Shown here: positions 1-11,669 of the stretch, one piece after another
How positions within the stretch are numbered: the first letter of the stretch is position 1
Layout of the letters: each line of letters begins with the position of its first letter
Origin: Membranipora membranacea
Taxonomy: Eukaryota > Bryozoa > Gymnolaemata > Cheilostomatida > Membraniporidae
Reading direction: 5' to 3'
NCBI GenBank assembly: GCA_914767715.1
Contig: OU612071.1
Span: forward strand, 18,288,948-18,352,947
DNA length: 64,000 nt
Position numbers and translations under genes: made by a program
Notes under the pieces: generated by a model
Seen by the model: the letters and a program-made list of their open reading frames with translations, nothing else
What the model was told of the DNA's origin: nothing
Databases searched by the model: none

Positions 1-2415
1 TTAACAGCTCACTACATCAGCCGTGACTGGACACTTCGCACAGCGTGTCTGAAGACACAGTATCATCCCGAATCCCACACCGCTAATAATATATCTAACT
101 TCCTGATAGAATCGCTGAAAGAGTATGGGCTGACCAGAGGAAACATAGCAGCTATCACCACAGACTCGGCCGCCAATATGGTCGCTGCAGCTAGAGAAGC
201 CAGTATGTAAAATAAATTAATCTTAAGTTTTGCTATCTTAAATCAAACTCTACCCCATTATTCTACTGACTGTTATTTGTTCCATCATTTTGATGTCCCC
301 TCTCCTATGCAAGTTGCAGATTTTTTATCCATCTTGAAGCAATTGCTGTAGTTTTCAATTCATTCCCTGCAATCAATCAGTGACTTTGCTGTGATTTTGA
401 TTTATGTTGCCGCACTGTAATACTTCTATCTGCCGTTTGTTTCTCAGTTGAGCCAGTTGGGTGCATGCCAAATATCCTGAGACTAATATGTCTGAAATCT
501 ACAGCAGTGCAGTTCAGATTCATTCTAGATTTTGCATAACTTTTTCTCCTCCTTGTCACAGAACTTCGACGGATACCGTGTATCGGGCATATGATGCACA
601 ATGCAGTCACAACGTCTCTCACCGACACAAGAATTACCAGAGTTCTAGGGATCTGCCGTAGTATTGTTAGTCTGATACATTCCTCGAATAACTACAGACA
701 GCTACTACTTAAGACGCAGAAGGACTTAAAGCTACCACAACTGCAGCTTGTAAATGATGTGTCAACGAGATGGGGTAGTAAGCTGAAAATGCTTACCAGA
801 ATAAAACAGCAGATGCCCGCCATAAACAAGATGTTCCTAGATGATAGAAAATATAGGCACCTATCAATAAATTGGCAGGATGCCAACATCATTGATTCAG
901 TCATCACCGGATTAGAAGGATTTATGGTTAGTTTGGTTTGTTGTAGTGTAGCTGGATTTCAAGGTGTCAATACTCAATAAATAATTTGATCCATTGTTGC
1001 TGCTGGCATTATATTTTACGCCGGTGCTTAAAGTATTTGGTGAATTGATTCCACTTTCCTCCATTCGTTTGTAAATAACATAGTGCTTCCAGTGACCCAG
1101 TCTCCAATGGATGGAAGGAAAAGAAAACCAACCAAACCTAACCTATATATGCAAAGTGCCTAACATATTTTTTGTTCAATGGCCATCAAAATCAGGACTT
1201 AAAAAGCTATTGGGTTTAGGGCTAGCTTAAATTGGCCTTGTTTTTTCTTGTCGCAGCTCAACCAGGCAGGGTGCCTCAATCAGAAATGGTGACCAAACAG
1301 AGTTCTAGCTGGTTGATCGATCGGTTGCGATTATGAGTTGTGTTGCTTATTCCGTCATGCCCAACCATCCTGATTGATTATGTGGATATTGTATTCTGAT
1401 TTCAGGTACTGACTGACCACTTGTCAGGCGAAAAAGAAGTCACTATATCGAGTGTTATTCCTACCCTAAGACATATCAACACTCTATGTGGCGGTGATAC
1501 CGAGGCAGACGAACTGGGCAAGAAAATAAAGGGCGATATAACAAACTACTTCAAAACCAGACTAGAACCGGATGAAGAACTTCTTATATTTCTCTGCGTA
1601 GCCGAGATGCTGGACCCGAGATATCTGGACTTGGTTAAGGCTAATTCAGCTACTGAAGGTGAGCGAGTTTCAACTAAGGTGTTTGTTTGTAGAGACCGGT
1701 ACTAGCTCATGGTCATATGGAACCCTACCCAATCATACCCACTGGTGACTTAGATATCATGTTCCACAAAGTTAGATAGTGAGTAGTGAAACCCGCAGTT
1801 ATATATAACAATATTATGCATGTATCAATCAACATCATATCAAGATCATTGGTTAGGAGTTAGGACACTTGTTTTTTTTGTATAGTATGTGTGTATGATT
1901 TATCTAATTTAGAAGAACTTGGTGAGGACGGCGATGATGATATGTTTATAAAACTACCCACACAGCCAGCTGTACAGGACGAGCTGGTGCGGCTATGTAC
2001 TAGTTTGGCGCCAGAACAACCTGAGGCTCAGTCGGATGTTGACGATCATACCCCTCCACCAACAAAAAAGTCGAAGTCGCTGGTCGATCTGCTTCTCAGC
2101 AAATCACGAAAATCCCCAGCATCACAACCAATTTCCGCTACTACTTCTCTAGAAGTCAGGATCAGAAGGGAGCTAGACTTTTATTTAACATTACCATCGG
2201 TGTCTAGCGAATGTAATGTTCTTGGATGGTGGGGGTCTCACATGGCGGAGCTACCGCTGATGGCTACCTTAGCGAGATATGTCCTTTGTGTAAACGCAAC
2301 CAGTGTGGCCAGTGAGAGGCTTTTTAGTCTCTCTGGTCACATAGTCTCTAAGCGAAGAAACTCTCTAAAACCATCAATGGTCGATATGCTAGTCTTTCTA
2401 GCTTTCAATAAATAA
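1..2415 (+). CDS. hAT-superfamily (ZBED-like) transposase gene, 5'-truncated by the window, four exons
   Basis: Four exons join in frame: 1-202, 562-926, 1406-1658 and 1886-2415, each intron bounded by GT and AG with compatible phases, giving 449 residues and no internal stop. Exon 1 carries the hAT core motif TTDSAANM. Exon 2 begins with the RIPCIGHMMHNAV-type segment typical of hAT transposases and later has a TRWGS motif. Exon 3 has a LDPRY motif. Exon 4 ends with the C-terminal hAT dimerisation domain (a WW pair, then ATSVASERLFS and KRRNSL). The amino end (BED zinc finger, first catalytic residue) lies left of the window. An AATAAA at 2408-2413 overlaps the stop. It could be a transposon gene with introns or a host-domesticated ZBED-type gene; no terminal inverted repeats were identified. 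Family assignment is firm, host or mobile status is not. Confidence 0.9.
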
Positions 2416-2499
2416 ATTTGACTTCTTTATTATTGTCAAATTTGATGGCTTTAGAATTGTTCATTTTTCATTACCGAAAGTCATAAACTTGAATTAACT

Positions 2500-3140
2500 T
2501 TACTTGCTTGGACTAGAGACTATGTGACCAGAGAGACTCGTCTTTAAATCTGAATATCCATATAAATTGTCACAAATGTCAAACTAAGCCCAACCCTGTT
2601 TGTAAACCCATAACATATATTGATTTGCAGGCCCTTGTTTTACCTCTCGAATCACTTGATGATACAGATTTACGCTTTAAGTATTCATTCTTCTACGCTG
2701 TGACCAGAGAGACTGTCAATTTCTAAAACTCCAGTGTCACAAATGTCAAACTTAGCCTAACCCCGCATTCTTCAACCATTTGTATCTTCTGTATCGTCTA
2801 TGTTCTGCTTGTTTGTACATACTTTGAATATGTTAACTACTGGAAGGGCTGGTTGTAAACTGATAAGATATCTTGGTAGAGAGATATGCAGGCCCTTGTT
2901 TTAGCTCTCGAATCGCTTGATGTTACATATTTATGCTTCAAGTATTCATTGTGCTAGGCTGTGATCAAAGAGACTCTTAATTTCTAAAACTCTAGTGTCA
3001 AAAATGTAGAACATGGCCAGCCAATCCCCACATTCTTCAAACCGTATTGTTTCTTTTGTCTTTCCTTATCTTGTAAATTGTTTGAATATTTTAACTACTG
3101 GAACGGCTCTCTGTAAAACTTAAAAGGTATCGTAATCGAT
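2500..3140. repeat. Degenerate tandem repeat downstream of the hAT gene
   Basis: Blocks recur with spacing of roughly 180-260 bases. One starts TGTGACCAGAGAGACT (about 2521, 2699 and, diverged, 2960). Another starts GCAGGCCCTTGTTTT (about 2629 and 2889). A third reads TGTCACAAATGTCAAAC. The copies have diverged by substitutions and small indels. No coding potential is seen. Confidence 0.7.
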
Positions 3141-3917
3141 ACGCATGCTTTTACTGATTTGTGCCCAAGTCTCGCCTAAGTATTCCTGTTGTATGTATGC
3201 CATATTTCTTTAGTATCATCATTGTATTTGATAAACAACAAACAAATAAATACAATCATATAAAGTCATGATCTGCAAGTATGAGTCGGTGTTCTGTGAA
3301 TATTCTCTGTTGAAGTGAACTGCCTTCAGGTGGGTACTCTACAAAGAAAACTGTAAGCCCGTGTATCAAAGTCCGAGTTTATTTCTTTGGTGGGATGACA
3401 CTTCCCTGGTGTGCCCTTGAATTTATTTGTTAGGATTTGGGAGTTGTGTCCTTTTTTATTTGCACAGCCATAAATGGGAGTTGTCCACTCTTTGCCAAAA
3501 CACGATAATTTATCGTATGCGTTATCGTAAGAGGGCACAACTTCCACTAACGATAATAGGCGATAACGATAACTCTTGTTGTCTCAAAATCGAATTGTTG
3601 TGTAGCTCATATCGTGCAGCACTATTCTCAAGCTTCATGTCAATTTCAATAGTTTTCAGTCTTCAATAAAATTATAGAGATATGGTATTTGAAGGCAAGG
3701 TGGGCTAAAGAGTGAGAGAGAATCAAAAAAGCTTGTCCAAGCAGGAGCTTTTTTGTCATCTTAGAAAATCATGCCATCCATATCTGCTTTTTCACTTTAC
3801 TGTATGCGTTATGCATATGTGTATGCATAAATTTATATGATATGTGTGTATGCATGTGAGATGTATTTGTCACGCCATATATTACATATTTATAATATAT
3901 TGTTTATCTTACCACAG
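3141..3917. other. Spacer or intron before the first visible PNPLA exon
   Basis: AT-rich sequence with a cluster of TTATCG/CGATAA words at about 3505-3570 and simple GTATGCATATGTG-like sequence at 3800-3900. No exon matching the PNPLA6/7 amino-terminal half (transmembrane helix, cyclic-nucleotide-binding-like domains) is recognisable here. Confidence 0.5.
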
Positions 3918-6900
3918 ATGTCCCAATCGAGTATTCTCACGGAAAACTCCAGAGAAGATTCTAACACTTTATGAGAATGTGATCCAAACCCAACCAGATG
4001 TGAACTCAGACATGTCCAGACTCGCCCGATTCCTAACTGGTACTGCCATTGGACTAGTCCTGGGAGGAGGCGGAGCCAGGTTAGTAGATTAGAATCTTGT
4101 CGGATTTTATGTTTATCTTATAGTTTTGAGTCGAGTAGAAAAGTCTGCTATCAGCATAGACTTGGTAATAAGAATATGCTGGTCTATTAAGTCTATCATA
4201 GACTTAATAATTAGTTAATTTTTAAGTCTATGGCTACCAGAAGATATTTTTGGCACTGCTCAATTTACTGAAAAGTAATCACCCTGCTCGTATTATGATA
4301 TCTATTCTGATGAAAGCAACGGTAGATTATTGTTTGACATGTTGTCTGATCTACTTGCTGTATAAAAAACAGTAAAACACATACTGCAATATTCTAAGGT
4401 TTCATATACTCAGCAAGCTTGAGGAATCTATGACTTGACTCATCTGAAAATCTTGTGTCATCATTCTAAACTCTAATTAGGGCAAATGATTATATTGTTT
4501 GGTATGCTACATCACAGGGGTGCCTCTCAGATAGGTTTGATAAAGGCGATGGTGGAGGCGGGAATCCCTATTGATATGGTGGGCGGTACCTCAATCGGCT
4601 CGCTGATGGGCGCCCTCTGGTGTGAGGAGCGTAACGTCACTCGAGTAGTGCACAGAGCCAGAGGCTGGTTTAAGACTATGACTTCTCTGTGGAAGAAGAT
4701 CTTAGATCTCACCTACCCCATCACGTCTATGATGACTGGTGAGTTACATTTACAGGGACAGGTCATTTTTGAGTTGTGCCCAAGTCTTCTATGATTACCA
4801 TATGTCTATGTCATTTTGAAATCTGATTTTGGTGGGAGATATAAATGAAGATGTGAAGTTGGACAAACTATGTCACACAGACTCAACAATTTTTCATGAA
4901 TTTTAGCAAACACCTGTTCTGCTGTTTCAAAGTACCCAATATTACAGTATAAAACTATGTTGCCAGTCTTTATATCAATTGTTGGCCCTTCAGAAATCTA
5001 CAAGCAGTAACACAAATAAGGACAAGCGCAAGGTGACCAGCCCTTTACAGATAGTTTCTTTTATTAAATATCACCTTTTTATATAATTGTAGGTTATTCC
5101 TTTAATCGTTCAATTGAGGATGTATTTGGAGATGTACAGATAGAAGATCTCTGGATTCCCTACTTTAACATCACCACTGACATTACAGCCAGTAAAATGA
5201 GAGTCCACACTAGCGGTAGGTGTCTCATTATCCATGTATCCATTTTGAGTTTTGTTCGGCGTAAATAAACTTGCCACCCCGAGAACAGCATGAAAAAATA
5301 GTCCAAGTGCCAAAAGTTACGTTGATGGGTCAGCAAACTGAATCATGAGTCTCTTTGCAGGTCTTCATTCTTTTACTACTATCAGCTTTTGATAATTGAA
5401 TTCCTTTAGCAGACATTGTTTTTCCGTAGATGAATTTATTGATATACATCTGTGTATGTACATATATATAAGTCTTTATATGTGTATAAAGGTTTGATAT
5501 ATGTATGTATACATATGTTTCTATGGCTGTATATCTATGAATATTTACCGGCATATAACAGGCTAATTTCATTGATTAATGATTTGAACAGGAGATAAAT
5601 CCATTACTGACTTTCATGTATATTGGCCTGTATATGTATGCTGTATATCTATGTATATTGGCCTGTATATGTATGATGATAAAACATCTGATGTATAATA
5701 TTCGATATAACAGGCCTAGTATGGCACTACACACGAGCCAGTATGTCGTATCCCATAATGCTCCCTCCTTTCTGTGATCCCGTGGACGGGCATCTTCTGC
5801 TAGATGGGTGCTTCGTCAATAATCTGCCAGGTTTGATCATCCGTTTATATTTGACGGGCGTGTCTAGAATCTAATACTACACCCACAATACAGTTTCTAC
5901 TGAAGTTCGATACACAAATTTGTGGGCAAAGGCTCTATGTGTGAAGCTGATATGCCTGTGTAGAGATGACGGTAGAAACAATGCATTGTGGGACAGTATT
6001 AGTCATGCCCTATTGAAAGCCGCTTAGAAAGTTATGTAGAAATCGGAGGAAGAAAAATTACCATTTCATGTTTCTCCAGCTGCTTGTTGGGACCATAGAC
6101 ACATAAATACTGTGATAGTAGTACTATACCACATTTATGTACTAACATAGTATTTATTTGTTTGTGTTTACGTCAATGCTGGACATGACCCCATATCCGC
6201 ATCAGTAGGAAAAGGATCCAATGTAATGGAATGGAATGATGTGGAGCTTGCAGTTTTGAAATTATGTTGTTTCAGCATCCCCTTCAGTTAACGTTCATGA
6301 TTTATTCTAGGCGGCTTCCAATGTCCTGGACTGGTATCATGACCTTGAGAGTTGTCTACTCAATGATATTTTGGGTAGACGACTCTCAATCACTCTTAAT
6401 ATACCAGTTCAAATAGTTTTGATTTTATATTATTAGCCTCATTCAACAAGCATAAATTGGCGCATTCTGATCCAGGCTTCGCCTATTGCGGTATCAAGGG
6501 TCTCCGCATACAAACAAAGGAAAGTTCAGAAAGCTGCAGCTGTTAATGGATGAAGACAGTAAAAAATTTGACTTGCCAAACTTTATTTCAATTTAAAGTA
6601 AAATAAATTAAATGCCATCAATAATTTTATGAGCTTGTTGGGTGAGGTTGATAGTATATATCAGCACCACTATGTGCTGACTTGTTAGCTGACCCGTTAG
6701 CTGACCCGTTAGTGTTGCCGGTATTTGATGTTGACTGATGTTGATTGGTTGGTTGATTGTTAGGAGATTTGTGGAGATATGTAAGGGCCAGTATGAGTTT
6801 ATCTGGATACCTGCCTCCCTTGTGTGATCCTAAAGACGGACACTTACTCCTGGATGGTGGATACGTCAATAATGTACCAGGTAACTACGGGCGGGGTGTT

Positions 6901-9900
6901 ACGGCTACCCTCCCTAAAACATGCATGAATGGAATTAGAGAACTTAGTCTACTTGTTAAAATGGTGAGAGCTGGGATTGTGAGATTTCGATAATATTGTG
7001 CCAACAAGTCCATAAAGGATAAGGCTTCAAATTTTCTACTGGTTGCCGATGTGTTGATAGTGGGAAAATGAACTTTGTACTGCTCGCGAAATAAATCGGA
7101 AAAAGGTTACCGAAATTGTGAAAAAAATTTGTGTCTAGAATTAGAATATTAGAGACTCTGTAGCTTTCTCTGTCTATCTGCTGTGGTGTCTCCTATCTAT
7201 CTCCACAAATCTCTTGGCTCTCACCATTTGATATATCTGTTTTATTTTTTGGCTTCGCTTTTAATCTTACACCGCAATTTCAATTTTCAAGCTAAACTAA
7301 TAATATTAATGATTGGTTAATTGTGGCATTTTCAATCTATGCCCATTTATATGGCACAGATGTATAAATGCTTCAATTTGCCAATCATACTTGAAATTTA
7401 GTTTGTATGTATTGATATAAGCCAATCCAAATGGTGAAAAATCTCACTACAAGGAAGCACCATTGTGGTGTTCCTGAACATAAACGTGATTAGAAATCAT
7501 TTCCATAAGTATACCAAGGAAAGTCATGGTCATAAATTGTGTTTATACACCTTGGTCTTGTGCAACTTTCAGTAGCTTTTCTTGTTTATATCTAATTGGC
7601 GCTCACAGAATTAGTTACCCATGAAAAAATCAGAATCGCCGACCGCAATGTAAGATATCATCCGCTATAGTTTAAACTATTGAACTTAATATTTCCTAAT
7701 CGAGTATTACTTCCGTCTCACAGCTGACGTAATGAAGGCTGCCGGGGCATCTATTATCTTCGCTGTCGATGTCGGAGCTCAAGACGACAGAAATTACACC
7801 AACTATGGAGACCATCTCTCTGGGTTCTGGCTTCTCTGGAAAAAATGGAATCCTTGGGCGGAGCCTGTAAGTTATAGCTCCACTCTTTCGATATGAGCTT
7901 TGATAACGCAAATGATCACATCCTTTGCTATCAAGCGAGAGGTCCCGGTTCAATCCCCGCTCTCGTCCCGAGGGATTTACCCTGGCTTCTCCCTACCCAC
8001 ATACGACAAAAACTCAAAATCAACTTCAACCAAAAACTCTCACAAGTCACACACATCTTAAACTCAGACAACTCTCATAATCACAACACCGACTGATGGA
8101 ACTACTGATATACTTCTAATATCAAAAATGTGCTCTATCAGTAATAATCAAAATTGTCCAGGGGTCTTTGAGCACCAAGGGAGTCAAACACCTGTTATCT
8201 GGAGAGTACGGTCTCATACCACTACCCTCCCCTCATAAGCCAAGACAAGACTCATCAGGATATCTGTCAATGCTTGGAACAAGAAAAGCCTTTCTCATTG
8301 ATAGTTGAGACCAAAATCTCTTGAAAACAAAACCTGTGAAATCGATTAATCTTCGAAAGTAAGCTCGGTCTCATTGTTTTTGGGAACATGTAAATGTGGT
8401 TTCTGGGTAGGCTTGATGTCATCTTTATCTCAAATTTTACTAGAATCAAATGGTTTGGTCATGATAACCATTTCATGTCAAACCAATGCCTTCCATGTAA
8501 AAAAGGAACATAGTTATGATATGATATTAGCAGCGCACTCCTTTTGATATAAGCCTTTGGTGACCCCCAAGTTTTGTTCCAATTAAGCAAAGTCTGCATA
8601 CAGAGACATGGAAAACCATTGTGATTTAGCTAATGAGACCAATATTCTTGGTCTGAGTTAGCAGGAGTTTTCAATGATACAGTCTGAAGCAAGAGAAGTA
8701 ATAGGTACATGCCAATGTGAGATCCCACAGGCCCCCAATGGTCAAGGCCTTTTTTTCTCTTCAGATAAATGGGAACTGCCTGAGTTTGACGCCCATTTAG
8801 TTGGCTGTCCAATAAAGAAGATGACCAATTAATTGGCAGCAGAGACTCACCTCTACGATAATCTTCTTGTTATCTGTCACTCATTTACTTGTTCCCTTTC
8901 TTGCTATGTGATCAGGTGAGAGTACCAGCTATGGAGGAGATACAGTCACACTTAGCTTATATCTCTTGTGTTAAGAACCTGGAGGGAATACTACGGAGTG
9001 GCTGCTGTGAATATATCCGTCCCCCTATAGATAAATTCCAAACTCTACAGTTCAACGCCTTCGACGAAATCATGGTACGTATTTTACAAATAATTATCTT
9101 AAAGTGATTGTGAAGGTATCAGGTTTTTGGTATCATTCTTGAGTTCTCAGTCTTATTTAGAAAACTGCTATAAAGTCTGTTTACAACATATGGCCCAGTT
9201 GCAACTCATTGTTTCTCAAAGTTGAGATGTGAAGGTACTAAAAAGGTACTATTTTAATCATAGTATACAAATACAAAATAGTAATTTTCTGTACCTTCCA
9301 ATCTTAACTTTGAGTGAAATTCAGTTGAAACTGGGCCACTTAATGTTAATACACCAGATTTATAAATTAGACTGAGAACTCTTAAACGATGCTAAAAAAC
9401 TGATTCCTTCACAATCACATTAAGATAGAAAGTTGAAACTGATAAGAATCGATTAAATAGTTGGATTGAGTGCAAGAACTGCAGCTTTATGAGAGTCTTA
9501 AGTTCTATATGATGCCTTGTTGCAAGGGCAGCCGAACTAAATTCATCTGCTCTGTGGGAAACTTTTATTTGAATGTTGCTCATCAATGTGAATGACAGCA
9601 GATTGACTAGACTACTGAGTTACATCTGTTTGAATGAAATATCAAACCAAACCTCAATCCGTATCAGTTTGAATCGTGATATTTCCATCATCTATACAAG
9701 CTGATAAAAAATGAGTTGCCAATAAACACATTGTCAGATTTTTTATAGTGTAAAAATAAGCTATATTAATAAGTTGTTTGCCATCCGACATTAAACTAGA
9801 TTATACTGTGGAGAGTTTGAGAGTTTCACAAACTCACCACCTCCCTATTGTATCGATAAACTCACTATTTTGTCCAGATTAAGAGTTGTCCCGTTAAGAT

Positions 9901-11669
9901 TGTTAAGTTCAGTTGAGTTCAAGGAGCAGACAACTTGAAGTTAATACATTCCGCTTTTTATTTGCAACAATAATTCCATTGCAAGGTCTTCAGTCCTGGG
10001 GCTTAGTTGTTGTGGCTTAATTGAGTAAAATAACATTGGATAAGCATGCTATGTAACCAGCTCGTTGGGAAGTTTGAGGTCCCTAGACCGATTCGACTGA
10101 CAAAACCAACAAGAAATAGGGGGCTATTTTTCCCTCTTAATCTTCATAAAGTTCACAAATTCACTTAATCTACTTTATTTTCCTCTTTTAACAGGACTGT
10201 GGATACAACTTTGCGCGGCCTTATTTCCAAGCCATGATACAGACGGAGAAGTTGCGGGTGGTGTTGAGACCAACCGATAAGATTACTAACCGACTGTCCA
10301 CAGGGAAGCTAATTCCTGAGACCAGCTCACTCACAGACTTAGCTAATATGATGTCATCAGCTGACATGAGTGACATCACAGAACCTATTACTGTATTCGA
10401 CATCACACATGCTTTAGGTGAGTGAGCCCTGAAATGTAGGCTTAGCCAAATAACATGAAATAAATACAACAGACAGACCGTAGCAATATATGATATTGTT
10501 CATCAGTATGCAATATTTTAACACTGAAGTAACTCCTTGCTCATCTGGGTCAATATTATATTTAGTGTTTAAAGCTGTCCCCTCTTTTTATCTATAAGGT
10601 ATTTATTCCTACTGCAGAACTAGCTGACAGACTATATTTGTTGCTTTGGTCTTTCTGTAGACTTAAAACTAAGCTGCATCAATATCTAACAATAGTTATT
10701 TTCCCTTTGGAAAATTGCTTCCCAGTATGATAAAGTTGCCAATACCTGCCATTTTCTCTGATACTGAATATTGACAGCTGATATCATATCCATACTCCTC
10801 CCCATTCCCTAAACGATGATGTATGACGAGCTCTCATCATCAACATCTGGCCTTCTTTATCTCAAGCTCTTCATCTTACGTTATAATCCTTGATAGTACT
10901 TGAGGCTGGATTAATCAATCAAGAAATTACCGCCCAATGAGCCTTGAACCAATGACTAATACAGCATCAATACCCCTCCAGAGATATGCAGATCCGCGAA
11001 CCGCTAGCACCGTCATTCTAAAATTCAGATGGATGATGGCACCACTAAGAATCATAAATATTATCATCATATTATAGGACTCAAAGGGATGAGCACAATT
11101 ATTATACTCAAACAATTGTGCTGCTCGTTATTGTTAATTATTAACAATTGTGCTCATATAGCTATATTTTATTATGTATACACTAGAACTTACATTACAG
11201 GGACCCAACTCTAACAACGGTGCGGTGGAAGGTAGGGATAGGAAAAGTGTGCGAGGGGAGGTATGTTTGGTATATTTTGGGGTAATTTTTGTGAAAACTG
11301 CCTCTTTCATATCATTGGTATATTAGGACCATATCACAGGTCTACTCCAAAACCTGGGTCTTGGGCAATGTTTGAATGCTCCCGTTGAGTTTTTGTTCAA
11401 ACAACACAACACCAAAAACTCAAGGGAGGGGCAGTCAAGCCTTGCCAAAGACCCAGGTCTTTGGGTAGACATACGATAGCGATTATATATATTGTTTATT
11501 ATATTATTGTTTTTCAGGTTCATATAAATAGATATTATGTACAATATCATTATTAAATTATTGTATATTTTTAGGTACATATAATGATGAGGAGACTGAA
11601 GAGACAGCAGAGAGTCAGGATAGCGCTGAGTCTGAAGCGCCTGAGTTCTACGCTTCTGATGATGAATGA
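3918..11669 (+). CDS. PNPLA6/7-type patatin phospholipase (neuropathy target esterase), 3' half of the gene
   Basis: NTE-family enzymes are ER-associated lysophospholipases that deacylate phosphatidylcholine and lysophosphatidylcholine. Exons, with consistent GT-AG sites and phases: 3918-4079, 4518-4738, 5093-5215, then 5714-5830 or 6764-6880, then 7724-7866, 8916-9074, 10195-10417, 11575-11669. This gives 413 residues when one of the duplicated exons is used. Visible motifs: the oxyanion-hole GGGGARG spanning exons 1-2; the nucleophile elbow GGTSIGS (Ser codon 4591-4593); [38 protein letters not shown] with the catalytic Asp (codon 6853-6855); and an acidic Glu/Asp/Ser-rich tail ending in TGA. 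The amino half is not in the window: either it lies left of position 1, which would put the hAT gene inside an intron, or the locus is 5'-truncated. PNPLA6 and PNPLA7 cannot be separated here. Confidence 0.93.
5405..5712. repeat. Low-complexity TATATGTATG-type tract in PNPLA intron 3
   Basis: Alternating purine-pyrimidine sequence (TGTATATGTATG, CATATATATA). The phrase TATATTGGCCTGTATATG occurs twice in direct repeat near 5616 and 5654. The tract ends directly at the acceptor of exon copy A. Confidence 0.6.
5714..5830 (+). other. PNPLA alternative catalytic-Asp exon, copy A
   Basis: 117-bp exon, acceptor CAG before 5714 and donor GTTTGA after 5830, phase 1 at both ends. It encodes 39 codons, 26 identical to copy B by my alignment. 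The catalytic Asp is kept (codon 5803-5805), but the following residues read DGCF instead of DGGY, and the segment after RASMS reads YPIM instead of LSGY. The frame is open, so it looks like a functional alternative exon rather than debris. Confidence 0.8.
5868..6004. repeat. Imperfect inverted repeat (MITE-like) between the alternative exons
   Basis: The left arm, about 5868-5903, begins TCTAATACTA and contains CCCACAAT and TTTCTAC. The right arm, about 5964-6004, contains the complementary GTAGAAAC, ATTGTGGG and AGTATTAG. The size and termini fit a small non-autonomous DNA element. Confidence 0.5.
6346..6391. promoter_or_regulatory. Stem-loop in the intron between the duplicated PNPLA exons
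   Basis: TTGAGAGTTGTCTAC is followed after about a dozen bases by GTAGACGACTCTCAA. In RNA this gives a 15-bp stem with a single G-U pair. Its position between the two alternative exons makes a splicing role conceivable; it could equally be the terminus of a small repeat. Confidence 0.45.
6764..6880 (+). other. PNPLA alternative catalytic-Asp exon, copy B (canonical)
   Basis: 117-bp exon, acceptor TTAG before 6764 and donor GTAACT after 6880, same phase and length as copy A. It matches the family consensus closely: [20 protein letters not shown], then [16 protein letters not shown]. Asp codon 6853-6855. Either copy joins the flanking exons in frame; including both would also keep the frame and duplicate the Asp loop. 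Confidence 0.9.
7885..8095 (+). mobile_element. tRNA-derived SINE-like sequence in PNPLA intron
   Basis: A pol III B-box (GGTTCAATCCC, 7947-7957) sits in a tRNA-like 3' half with a plausible T arm (CCCGGTTCAATCCCCG). It is followed by a non-tRNA tail rich in CA (ACTCAAAATCAACTTC and similar). The A box is weak. It lies immediately after the donor of the exon ending at 7866. Confidence 0.55.
9191..9338. mobile_element. 148-bp MITE with TGGCCCAGTT termini
   Basis: The ends are TGGCCCAGTTGCAACT and, inverted, AGTTGAAACTGGGCCA. Homology between the arms extends inward through CTCAAAGTT/AACTTTGAG and GAAGGTAC/GTACCTTC, so the whole element folds back on itself. It lies in the PNPLA intron after the exon ending at 9074. 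Confidence 0.65.
11201..11260 (+). other. Candidate alternative PNPLA exon with an in-frame stop
   Basis: A 60-bp segment with a good acceptor (TTACAG) and a consensus donor (GTATGT). Entered in phase 1 from the exon ending at 10417, it reads four codons then TAA, which would remove the acidic carboxy tail. Read in another frame it is open. There is no homology support, so it may be a fortuitous splice-site pair. Confidence 0.25.
11338..11472. repeat. Inverted repeat with CCTGGGTCTT arms before the last PNPLA exon
   Basis: The left arm contains GTCTACTCCAAAACCTGGGT and the right arm AAGACCCAGGTCTTTGGGTA, ending in GTAGAC. An inner pair is TTGAGTTTTTG/CAAAAACTCAA. MITE-like. Confidence 0.55.

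Noticed and set aside
3326-3669. Overlapping ORFs on both strands near 3.4-3.6 kb
   Set aside because: Short, no family features, and the sequence is dominated by TTATCG/CGATAA words.
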